Part shown: positions 36,627 to 48,875 of the stretch, in pieces
Position numbering within the stretch: the first letter of the stretch is position 1
Layout: each line of letters starts with the position of its first letter
Origin: Zopfochytrium polystomum
Lineage: Eukaryota; Chytridiomycota; Chytridiomycetes; Chytridiales; Chytridiaceae
Direction of reading: 5' to 3'
Assembly: GCA_025765615.1 (NCBI GenBank)
Contig: JAIVFJ010000030.1
Coordinates: forward strand, 248,001 to 312,000
DNA length: 64,000 nt
Notes under the pieces: model-generated
Told to the model about the DNA's origin: nothing
The model's database searches: none
Seen by the model: the letters and a program-made list of their open reading frames with translations, nothing else
Translations under genes and position numbers: made by a program

Positions 36627-37290
36627 CTTCTTGACAGGGCATTAGCCACAGTGTTAAGGTGGCCAGGAGAATAGCACAGCTTAAAGTCATGCTCAGAGAG
36701 CAGTTCAGCGCACCTGGCATGCCTCTGCTTGAGCAACCTCCTTGCCCTGAAGAAGGTGAGGTTCTTGTGATCAGAATAGACAGAGATGCCTTTAGTGGTG
36801 TCTCCAGAATTTGAATGCTTCCACAATTGCAATCAACTCCTAGTGTAGTTACACTCGGCACTGTTCAGTTTCCCGGAGTAATATGCCACTGGATGCAGAG
36901 AGCTTGGCTGGGACAGAACAGCACTGAGGGCATAGTCTGAGGCATCAGTTTCCAAGGTGAAGGGAAGCAAGGGATCCACATACTGAAGGAGTGGTGCACT
37001 TGTGGTTGCTGTCTTTAGAGCAAGCCAGGCTTGCTCCACTGCTGGTGTCCATTCAAACTTGGTGGTCTTCTTGGTGAGGTCAGTGAGAGGCTTGCCTATG
37101 GCAGAATAGTTGGCAATGAAGGTTCTGTAGAAATTGCAAAACCCAAGGAAACTTTGAACATCCTTGATGGAGTTTGGAGTCTTCCATTCAAGAATAGTCT
37201 GGATCTTGTCTGGTGCCATGGAGATCCCTTGTCAGACACAATGAATCCCAAAAACTCAATGGAGGTCTTGTGGAATTCAAACTTCTCCAC
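36627..37290 (-). pseudogene. Gypsy RT-RNase H fragment
   Basis: Reads KFEFHKTSIEFLGFIVSDKG, then MAPDKIQTILEWKTP, VQSFLGFCNFYRTFIANYS, PLTDLTKKTTKFEWTPAVEQ, PFTLETDASDYALSAVLSQ and SLHPVAYYSGKLNSAECNYT, typical of the RT connection and RNase H. It continues in another frame as HKNLTFFRARRLLKQRHARC and CYSPGHLNTVANALSRS, so there is a frame break near 36830. The palm with the catalytic aspartate pair is missing upstream. It is cut at its 3' side by LTR B. Confidence 0.82.
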
Positions 37291-37469
37291 TTTGCTAGAG
37301 GTGATGCTGTCTGAGTCTCTCCAAGACAGTCTTGACTGAATTTTTGACTGAGAGTTCTGTTCTTGGCAAAGACTGTGAGCTGTGGAACTTGAATCTTGAA
37401 TATGGACTGTGAACTGTGGTAAATCTTGGCTGGGATTTGTGAACTGTAGGCTGACACCTGCAGGCTGTC

Positions 37470-38100
37470 ACTGGAGTTGTCTTTGGTGGTTGACCTTTGA
37501 TACCTGGCGGTGAACCTTGAACCAAGGACTTGAGAGCATGAGACTTGGGGGCTTGACTTCAGTTTTGGGTGACCGTTCCAATTGGTGGAGCTTGGACTTG
37601 ACCAGTGACCCAATCAATGGCAGGGTTCTTGGCTTGCAGCCATGGTAATCCAGGATGACAGAGAATGTGGGTGAGCCAAGCTCCAATACTCCCAGGCTGA
37701 CCATGGATGGTGGAAAGTCTTGGATGAGGAGGTTTAGCTTGGTTTCATGGCTGATTTCCTTGAACAGATCATGATTGGCAAAGTGGACCTTGACGGGTGT
37801 GGATTTCTTGATGGTGGGAATGGCACAGGATTTGACAAGGGTAGCATCAATGATGTTGCAGGATGATCCAGAGTCAATAAGGGCCTTGGTTGTGATGGTT
37901 GACTTGGGTGATAATTGAATCTTGACATCCATGGTGAGTTGGTGGGGTTTGGAATCTGAGGTGTTTGTGGTGGTGGTGGTGATGAAACAGGGGCAGCTTG
38001 GAGGAAGGTCCAGGGAATTGCCCCTCAGTGAGCCTGGACCTGGGAGTTTGGGTCCTTCTTCCTTGGGCAGTCCTTGACAGCGTGTTCCTTGGAGCCACAG
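37470..38100 (-). pseudogene. Gypsy gag end and aspartic protease fragment
   Basis: At the truncated start it shows a zinc-knuckle half (CGSKEHAVKDC), then a Pro/Thr-rich linker, then LTMDVKIQLS and KALIDSGSSCNIIDATLVKS, the DSG motif of a retroviral-type protease. VSLGVLELGSPTFSVILDYH follows. The first Cys pair of the knuckle and all upstream gag are missing at 38100. Confidence 0.75.
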
Positions 38101-38191
38101 TGTTAGGTGGAACTGACTGGTTGAACGGAAACCAGGTGTTAACAGTTTTCCTCCTCCTCTGCTCAAGCAGATGATATAGGAGAGGTTTTTA
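38101..38191. repeat. Truncated and internally deleted LTR of the same family as A/B
   Basis: Starts TGTTAGGTGGAACTGACTGG like LTR B, then jumps to the segment that lies about 140 bp further into the full LTR (ACCAGGTGTTAACAG, CTCCTCCTC, CTCAAGCAGAT, ATAGGAGAGG) and stops. It abuts the broken gag of the gypsy element, so it marks where the gypsy 5' end was lost. Confidence 0.75.
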
Positions 38192-40207
38192 GTTTAACCC
38201 GCCCATCTCCAAGCTCAGTATTTTTCAGCGCCAAATCCAAGTTTTCCTGGCAGCAGGGGGTGAGGTTATGTGAGGAACACTTGTGATTATTTTGGTCCCA
38301 CTACGTCGCTTTGATTGTCCAAAAACCACTGTTAAATAACGAAAATGGCTGTACCTCTTTGAAAAATGACAGTAAAATTCGATATGTAGCTTTTCGGGTA
38401 TTTTAGTGTCTGACGACGATTCGCCGGTCTGGCAAACTTGATTTTTGCAAAAAGTTGGCTCTTGTATTGCCAGTGCCTTGTCACGACTCAGATGATTCCT
38501 TTCCAATATTTCATTGTGCATGGGCCATTATGTGATTGATTCTTTGTCTTTCAAGGGGCAAAATTACTTGCAACGAAATTCAACTTTGAAACCCGCACAG
38601 CCCATGGGAAAAAATGAAATAAAAACAAATGTGCTGACAAAGTGAGGATTTCGCTGCCTTCGGACTTGAAAGAAGAAAGAATCAACATCGGCCGGCATTG
38701 GCTGTCGGTCAGCGAGCGGGGTTTTTCAATTGTGCTTACGGGGGCGGGCGGGGGCGGGACCAATCAACAATCGCCATTCGTGTTTCCTACGCTTTTTGCC
38801 GGCGGCACTTTGGTCGGGGAGTTTTTTTTTGCTTGGTTTTTTGTGGCGGAATGGCGGTTGCGGTCGGTCGGTCGATCCAGCCAAGGACCGACAATAAATA
38901 CAGAATTACTATGTTTAAATTTTTATGTTTCCTCGTTTGTTGTTTTTTATATGTTTCTTGCCGCACTTTCTGTCTTCTCCCCAATTCTTCTTATCCTGTG
39001 AGAAGACAGAAATTACCAAAGTTGTTTTCCTCTTTTCTTGTTTCCGCCGCGCGCGCGAAAGCCTGTGTGTGCTGGTGCTCATCAGCGGAGACAATGGGAA
39101 AAAACAAAACCAAAGATGAAACACAAGCCAGCCAAACAGGGAATATTTCCCTGCATAAAAGTAGGTGAAAAAACGAAAGAACTGGAGGAGACAAAGGTCG
39201 AAGAGAAGCGACAAAAACAACAAGGGCTTGCACAGACACACGGTAAGATCGGAGATGGCCGGGCAGGCAGACAGACAGACAGACAGTTGCATCTTCAGAC
39301 AGACAGCTCGCAGCTAAGCCGAAGACGAAGGGAAACAAACAAGAGAAAAAAGGAGAAGAAAGAAAAAAAGAAAAAGAAACAAAACATCACAGCAGACAGG
39401 CGCTGACTGACAGAACGACCACACACACACACCTCACATCGCTCCACCATCACCGTCACCATCACCACTTCCACCACCACCACCACCACTAAGAGGAGCA
39501 GGAGCCGCTAGCTGAACGAGAGCTTTTGACCCCGCCGCGGATACCGAGCACAGCATATTCCTCTCAGTGGTGAATTCATCACAGGCCTCCCATCCCTCGC
39601 TCTCATCTTTTTTGCTGCTTCTTGTGGGTAAGGCTCGTCCCGTCTTCTTTCCTCCTCATGTCTCGACTGTTCTGAAGGACGCAGCATCGCACACGCCGCT
39701 GTGCCCGACTGCGACCGCAAGGATTCCCATGGATGTTGATGTTGTTGCAAGGACCGCAATGCGATCTTGCGCGATGGCTGGGGCGGTTTGCGTCCATTGT
39801 CAGTCCCTGCCCCCACACCCCCCACACCAGAGCGAATTTTGCTGTGGCCTTTACCCACCGCGCTCTGCAGCCCGTGGGCGCGGAAGCGCACCAATCGCGT
39901 TCAATCCCTCCCTGAACGCAAGCCCTTGCTGACCTCCACCCCACAAAGAATTTGCTCAGGCTTATTCAGCGTAACCACTTAGTCCTGTCCTCACCATTGT
40001 TCCCCCCTTTGCCTGAATCTCTAACGCATTTTTGCCAACCTTCTTCCATCGCCCTCCCCACATTTCACTTCTAGGTGAGCATTCCGTCCTCCACCACCGT
40101 GCGCGTACTCTGCGATTCATCGCCTGTGAACAGCGGGCTGTAATCTGAACAACTACATCTTCCCCAAAAAACCCGCACCCAACCACTCGGTTTGAAGACA
40201 GCACCAG
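38192..40207. other. Intergenic region upstream of the C2H2 factor
   Basis: No gene was recognised in 2 kb. The first part is AT-richer, with no motifs. 39265-39286 is a GACA microsatellite; 39340-39390 is an AAAG-rich tract. 39421-39490 is rich in CA and CAC repeats. From about 39550 the sequence is C/T-rich, as expected of a long 5' leader of the downstream regulator gene. Confidence 0.5.
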
Positions 40208-43206
40208 ATGAACGAGTATAGAAGCGATTCTAATCGCAATGGCGGTATACCGGACCAGCTCCTCCTGAGGATGGAGATGACCTCCTCTCCTGCGTCTCCC
40301 GCCATAATTTCCTCCCATCGTCACGAGGATGTCCGGATGGCGGAACCCTACCATCTCTTCGCGGGCATGAAAGGACCCAATGCCATTATGGACGATTCCT
40401 TCGATGATGGGAACCGAGCATCTCTGCTCGCAATCGGTGCGATGGTCGACCATCAGCAGCAAATCAGTCTCCAGCAACAAAGTGATCAGGCACTGTTTGC
40501 TGCTACCGGGAGGGTGAACCAGGCACGCACGAACGGCTCCTGGCCACGCCCAGCCAGTGGGGCACTTTTTGTAGATACAGAGTCTTATTCCCAACACTTC
40601 TTACTGAAAGCCGAGAAGCAGCAACAGGAGGACTGCGTCATGTTTCTCAACATACCTCGTGACCAGCTCATGGCCCAGCAGCTTGAGCACCAGCAGGAGC
40701 AGCGCCAGCAACAGGAATTTCAACTACAGCAACAGCAGCTGCAGTTGCAACTGCAGCAACAGCAGGAACAAATTCAGCAGCAATTTCATCAATTGCAACA
40801 AATGCAGAATCAGCAGTCTCCAATTTATAGTCCACCACCAATGAGTCGACCGTCCATGTCCCTTCCCAGACCCGCATCCACTGAACGATCTGGAGGAGAC
40901 GTCTCGAGCCTAATCGGCGACATCTTTTCTGGAGCCATTCCGAGATCAAACTCCACAGCGGCGATTTCGCAAACGTTGGCATCCCCTCACCAATCCCGGG
41001 CAGCACCCCCACTTCCGCCTCCCATTGTGGTCATGTCTTCTCCGATGATGCGCAACCCGGCACTCGATTACAGCACATCCCCTATTTTCTCCCCAATGGC
41101 TCCTTCAGTCGAACTGGCCCCAACTCAGAATTCTCTGATGGCGAATCACGTCAATTTCCAGCAGGCGGCAGCTGCGCTTGTATCGAGACTGACCCCTAAC
41201 GAGCGGTTCACGTTGGCACAAGCAGCCGTATCAGGAATTACACCTTCACCTTTCCTGGCAGCGACTGATTATGTTTCAACAACCACTTCAACAAGTCAAC
41301 TCGGTTCGCCGACGCAAATGGTATCAGGAATTCCTATACCCCCGCCACCGAATCTAGCCACAGTAATTTCCGGCGCCAGCCAACAGTGCCCTCCCTCGGC
41401 AAACAGCTCCATTTCCTTTAGTAATTTAGGCCTGCCCTCCGCCTCCCATGATATTCAGATGCCTGCATTCAATTACGACGCTTTCTCGAACACGAACTCA
41501 AAGATCGCTGATTTCCCGACCCGGGGGGGTCTGCCTGGAGAAGTGCTCATCGTTGACAGCAGCCGAATGTCGTCACCCAGTGGAAATTCGGCGGACAGAA
41601 ATGAACTAGTTTCCCCTCTGCTCTCAGCACCCCCTGCTGCTCCGACTCCCTCGTTGCTTGCTCCAACTCCTCCGCTTCTGACGCCAACGCCTCCAACCTC
41701 AGCTAAGCTGGAACGATTTCCCGAACTGGCGGCAAAAGCTGCTGCGGCGATGGACTTTTCCAGAGGCCCTTCTCTTCCACCAGTCGCAACTTTTCACGAA
41801 TACTTACCCCAGGGTGTTACCTCGGTTCAATTAAGAAGTTCTGTTCCCAGTTCAGGTAGCTCTCACTCCTTGTGCCATTTGATTGCGGAACAATTTCTCA
41901 CTACTCGTTTGTACAAACCTCCTTCGGCAATTCAGCTCACGAATCTGTCGCCAGCCCGCAGCAGCAATCGGCGGGGGGGATTTCCTTGACGCATGACTCA
42001 ACGTATGACCACATTCGCTGGCGGGTTCCTCGCTCGAAACGAAGCAGTGGGAAGTTCACGAATAGGGATGACGAGGATGAACAGGAAGATGATGCCATGT
42101 CGACACTTTCCGATGACGAGAATGCATTGGAATCAAAGCACTTACCTGAGGACGCCGATCCGTCGGTTGCTTCAGCTCTGGCTGCTCTCAAAGTGGAGAG
42201 CAGTCAATTGACAGGCCAATATTTGGAACATTCCCCTGCCCGCGCTGACATGCCGCATCAGCAAGCAGACTACGCCACCCGACCAGCCTCTCAAGATGTC
42301 ACGCAGAGGTGCTATGTATTCGTGAACGAGACTCACAGCATGGCACAGACCGATTCGTATGCTGCTCCTGGACCACTCAAGCCGAATGGGACGCCCAAGC
42401 CTCTGCTGTCGGATATTCCTCGAACATCCGAATCGTCTGCAATGGACTTGGGCAGGCCTTCCATTGCAACTTCTCAGTCCCCGTCGCTGCAGCAACCAAG
42501 CTGTGGTGGTACGCATGCCGTTGGTGCACCTTGCATTGCGTGTGGCTTCCGCAAGATTTTGCGCTCCGTGTCGAAGTTGAAGCCGACAAAGTCGTCGGCC
42601 GCTCGAGGCGCGAATCCAGACTTGCCCATGCAGGAAAACTTTCATACTCTCTCGTCCTCAAATGAGGCGCAATTGGCCAGCTCTCCAACTAGTGCTGGTC
42701 GTCTCGGCAGCGGACCGCGTCGATTCGAGCAGAGCGTTGTCTCCGACGATGAGTCGGACGATTCCGACAGTGCGAAGGGTCCAAAAGCTAGCGGATTGTT
42801 GCAGCATCGCCCAAGCCTCCGTCGCTCCAAGTCCCTTAGTGAACTCCGCGGTCCCGAACTGCTTCCATCTGCCCTTCTGGGGTCCGGCCCGTTGTCTGCT
42901 GGCGGTGCATTCGCAGCGTCGTCACAAGCGCCTATGGCGGCGATTCCCTTCTCCCCACCATCTACTGCTGATGCCTTGACTGCGTCAGCATCGGCTCTCA
43001 CTGAACCCGGCGAGAAGGACAGACCCTACGTTTGTGCTGTGTGCGAACGTCGTTTTATGCGAAAGCATGATTTGCGACGGCACTCTTTGATCCACGATGG
43101 TGCTGCTCCAACTACGCGCTGCGACGTTTGTTTCAAAACGTTCACGCGAGTGGATGCCTTGCACAGACACATCAAGGGGAAGAGGTGCAAAGGCCCCCCC
43201 GTGTGA
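40208..43206 (+). CDS. C2H2 zinc-finger transcription factor
   Basis: A long, low-complexity regulator with zinc fingers at its extreme C-terminus. After MNEYRSDSNRNGG there is a Gln-rich tract (about 40610-40820, QQQQLQLQLQQQQEQIQQQ), then Ser/Pro/Ala-rich sequence likely to act in activation. An intron (about 41855-41936, GTAGCT...TTCAG) joins exon 1 to an acidic, Ser-rich part. A CIACGFRKILRSVSKLKP segment lies near 42540. The final fingers are YVCAVCERRFMRKHDLRRH followed by SLIH, and RCDVCFKTFTRVDALHRH ending IKGKRC, where the last ligand is Cys. FTRVDALHRH resembles finger 2 of many fungal factors, but no named orthologue is claimed. The ATG at 40208 is the first in frame. About 970 residues. 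Confidence 0.8.
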
Positions 43207-44204
43207 TTCTAATTAGTAATCCTTAAAACAAGCATAACATTGCAAGCCGTCTCGCAGCCTCAGACATACACAACCTTATAAACACATCCGCTTCACGTAC
43301 GCATAAGAGATATACACTCTTACACATTCGCAGTTTTCTTTCATTGCCGCAAACTCATGCCGTATGTTTATCGCAAGTTTGCACCCACATCTTAAGTTCT
43401 ATAGTTCTATTTTCGCAACGTGCCTTTAACCCTGTCCTGTCGTGTTTCTTTCTCGCCCTTATCCTTCCTTTTCTGCGTTGGAGGGTTCATCTCCTAAATT
43501 GTGCTTCTCCGTACAGTTCCTTCTCAACCAGCACGTATTTACTCCTTTGCTTTCTTTCCTTTATTTTCTTCCTCTCGACCCTCCTTTCTAGTCTTCGATT
43601 GCTTTTCTCCGAAGACGTCCCAGCTATGGTTATGCTCTATCCCTTCTATCTGTTCTTGCTCTCTATCCTTCTCTTCTCACTCTGCTGGTTAAAACTAGCA
43701 AGGTTAGAAGAGCCTATTGGAGTGGCTTATTGAGCCTTTGCAAGGCTCCGCAATCCTCACCTACACTCCCCCTCTCTTCCCTCGCCTCGGACCCTGCCGG
43801 CCTTGCCGTGTGAACCACACTGTTCATTCATTTTTTTTTTCTTGTTTCTACTTTTGTTATCTTTCTTACTATCCTCTGTTTTTCTTTCCGTTCATGACTC
43901 AGTCTTTCCTTAGCTTTCCCTTGGGCGTGCAGACATTACCACGTTTCGCTTGGTGGCTTGACGGATAAACTTGCCAAATTTGCCCTTTCTCACCCTCCTC
44001 CCTCCTTCTTTATCTTTTTTCCTCCTCCTCTCTGGTCCTCCTCTCAAATGCAGGATCACGCGTTGGAGAAGGAGAGTTTATTATGTGAGAGGAAGAATAT
44101 TCGATGGAGGCTCCTCCGACTGCTTGGAGCGACTCTATAGAGAGGGCATGCGTTCTCCATAGAGTTTTTTGTACCATTACCGCTCTCACAGGAAGGAGAG
44201 CCAG
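43207..44204. other. Convergent intergenic region, T/C-rich
   Basis: 3' UTR-like sequence between the C2H2 factor (+) and the coiled-coil gene (-). It is strongly pyrimidine-rich from 43400 to 44040. Open frames of about 60-130 codons reflect this composition (Phe, Leu, Ser-rich) and have no other support. Confidence 0.5.
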
Positions 44205-46648
44205 TCAGTCATTCCCCTCCTCCTCCCACTTCCAGGGATAAGAGTTCGAGAACTTGAGGCCGTTGTTGTTGTGTGGGACGGGGAGTTTTGTTCGGGTTTG
44301 TGTCCGGGGTGCGAGAGAGATGCGCTCAGTCGACACACAGACTTACACAAACACACACACAGAACTCACCCGAACGCCCGCCTCCCGCTCCAGCCGTCGG
44401 TCTGCCGCCCTCTGGGCTTGCCAACGGTGCAGGTCGCTCTCTGAGTGGGTGGGGTTTTTTTTGTTTGGTTGGTTGGATTGGTTGTTTTGACTGATACCAC
44501 ACCTTTCTCCCTCCACAGAGCCTCGGCCTCCCTTCGGCGGCGCGGGCTGCTGAGCGCACGCGCGTGCGCGGTGCGGCGCCCGTGGAAGACCGGTGTCGCC
44601 TGAGCCGCCTGCTGGCGCGGCGGTGCCAGCGTCGACATAGGGTAAATGAAGCGGCGGTCGTCGTCGTCGTGGTCATCATCATCGTCGTCGTGTCGACGCC
44701 GTGCGCGGCCACGGCCGCGGCCCCTGCGTATTCCGGCAGTGGCAGCGGCAGCGGCGGCTGCGTCGTGGGGGTAAATGATGGGCTGGAAGGAGATGGGGTT
44801 GACGGGGGGCAGCGTCTGCGGGACGTGCGTAAGTGAGAGTGCGAAGACACAAGTTTGTGGCACCCACACTTCCAACAACAAATGTGGAAATGAAAAATTA
44901 GGAAAAAGAAGACAAAGAAAAAAAAGAGAAAAAAAGGAAGAAGAAAATGAAAGCAAACAGAAAAAAGCAACAATAAAGACACAAACCTTCGGGTCCACCA
45001 CCGGCACTACCGCGCGACGCGGTTTGACGGCCTGCTGTTGCTGCTGGTGCTGCTGCTGCGGCGGTTTGGCCCGCCAGTACTCGTCGGCGTGGTCTTCAGG
45101 CTGCGAAGTCGTGGTCATCGTTATAAAAAGAAAAGGGAAGGAAGGGTTGGTTGGCAGTTCGGATCGTTAGAGAGACACCAGTGAGCCTTGCTCTCTTCAT
45201 CTCTCTCTCATCACCATCGATCAACTCACCTCGCTCCTTCTCCGCCGTCGATCGTCCTCTCGAGTGCGAATTTGCGCATCTGGGGAGACGTGGAACCAGC
45301 AAAGAAAAAAAAGGGGGAGAGCAGCCGTTAGGCGGAAAGAGGTGGTCGACCGAAATCCACGGTGGGGGTAATACTCCAGACAGCGCACCTAGCTCGCCCG
45401 CGTATTCCTCTGCTCGCCGCCGGTCCGCCTTCTTTTGGGCAATCTCCTCGGGATCCAGCCGCTGGTGTAAGAAAAAGGCGGATGCAAAGATATTATTTTG
45501 AGCGGTCCCAGAAAAATCGGAGTTCTCGAGTACTTACTAGTGAGCGCCTCACTGACGCAGACGAGACCTCGGACAGTGCTCGGTGGCGGCGCCTACCGTC
45601 AAAGAACCAGTGACCGGTGTTGGCGTACTAAAGTTCAGTTTAGACGGGGGAAACAACAAGGAGAACGCTTGCTACGCTTCAGCTTGCAAATGTTGGGACG
45701 AAAATAACCCGGCCTTCCCCCCCCCCCCCCCCCCCCCCCCCCCGCCACCTGCTCTTCCAGCTCGCGCTCCCGTCGTTTGCGCTCCTCGCGCTCAATCGTC
45801 TGCATTTTTTCAAACACCGCTTGATTGCCATCGAGCGTAGAGAACAAAATTATTAATATTTTGGCCACAAACACAAATTCTCACAACACCCAAAAGAATG
45901 AATGCAAGGAGAACTCACCCAGCTCGGCCGCAAACTCCCGCCGCTGCAGAGTTACCTCGTTCGCGTCACTGAAAATCTCTCTCTCCACGAACCCACGGCG
46001 GCACCGCCCCCCGCGCGATACCCGCTCCGCCGCGGACGTCGAGGACGACGGGTATCCAAAGTAAAAGCTCTCCTCCTCGCCCGTCTCCGCCGCCGCCCCT
46101 TCCACCCCCTCCTCCGCCCGCACACCGCCATCATCGGCCCTCGGCCCCCGTCGCCGCCGCTCACCACCGCCGCTCGCCGCCGCCGGCGTACCATCCAGCA
46201 GCATCCCGCCGCCGCCTCCTGCCGCCAGGGTCCCCGCGGCGTTGTCCAGCCGCCGCTGCTGCCGCTCCCGCACCGCTCGCTCGTACCCGCGCCGCCACGC
46301 CGGCAGCCCGCCCTCTCCCGGCTGCGGCGGAACGTAGCCGGTCTGTACGGGCAGCTCCGGCGGTGGCGGCGGCGGCTGTGCTGCGGCTCCTGCGGCGGTG
46401 TCGGCGGCTGCGTCGGGGGCAGGAGCGGGAGGAAGACCCGCCCGTTTCGGCCCGGCGAACGGCGGGTCTGTGGCGCCCTGCCGCGTGAGGAGCGCCGTTC
46501 GCCGGAAGTTGCCGCTCGGAACGGCCGGAGGGATGGTGGCCGTGCTGCAGCGAGGCGCGGTGGGGGCGTCGGAGGTGTCGGGCGGCGCGCTCGGCCGCCG
46601 GCGCCGCAGCGTCAGCGGGTCCAACGGGGCCATGTCGTGTTTCAGCAT
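44205..46648 (-). CDS. Arg/Glu-rich coiled-coil protein, unidentified (CSPP1/CCDC66-like?)
   Basis: A gene model assembled from splice sites. Exon 1 (46648 down to about 45915) starts MLKHDMAPLDPLTLRRRR and has Ala/Pro/Gly-rich sequence containing LPAWRRGYERAVRERQQRR and NEVTLQRREFAAEL. Later exons give AVFEKMQTIEREERKRRERE, RLDPEEIAQKKADRRRAEEY + AGEL (45405-45468), DAQIRTREDDRRRRRSE (about 45231-45282), DEYWRAKPPQQQHQQQQQ, TLPPVNPISFQPIIYPHD and REKESDLHRWQAQRAADRRL. The repeated [E/K]-x-[R/K]-rich helices ending in ELxxQI resemble centrosomal or ciliary coiled-coil proteins such as CSPP1 and CCDC66, but no diagnostic domain was recognised. The C-terminal exon (stop at 44205-44207) and one exon around 45540-45625 are uncertain. 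GC content is very high here. Confidence 0.5.
45717..45743 (-). repeat. 27-nt C run (G27 on the coding strand) in an intron
   Basis: An uninterrupted run of 27 C on the plus strand, directly after the putative donor of an intron of the coiled-coil gene. As G27 in the pre-mRNA it could form a G-quadruplex. Its true length may differ from the assembled length. Confidence 0.9.

Positions 46649-48875
<2,227 letters not shown>

Larger units (their letters stand above)
34006..38100 (-). mobile_element. Ty3/gypsy chromovirus-type retrotransposon relic, 5'-truncated
   Basis: Read on the minus strand, the element has a gag zinc knuckle end and a protease-like segment, then a reverse transcriptase remnant, RNase H, integrase, a chromodomain, a polypurine tract and a 3' LTR. 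The 5' end is lost: gag breaks at 38100, where a fragment of another LTR begins. Most of the reverse transcriptase palm is deleted (only about 350 bp between protease and the VLERLRQHHL-equivalent block), and the integrase core has a deletion plus a frame break near 35310-35330. Two solo LTRs of a second family interrupt it at 35761-36626. The element cannot be autonomous. The integrase-linked chromodomain places it with chromoviruses, common in fungi. Confidence 0.88.

Noticed and set aside
43344..43733. 129-codon open frame rich in Phe, Leu and Ser, resembling a membrane protein
   Set aside because: The DNA is a long pyrimidine-rich stretch downstream of a stop codon; the hydrophobicity follows from T/C composition, and there is no start context, splice pattern or motif.
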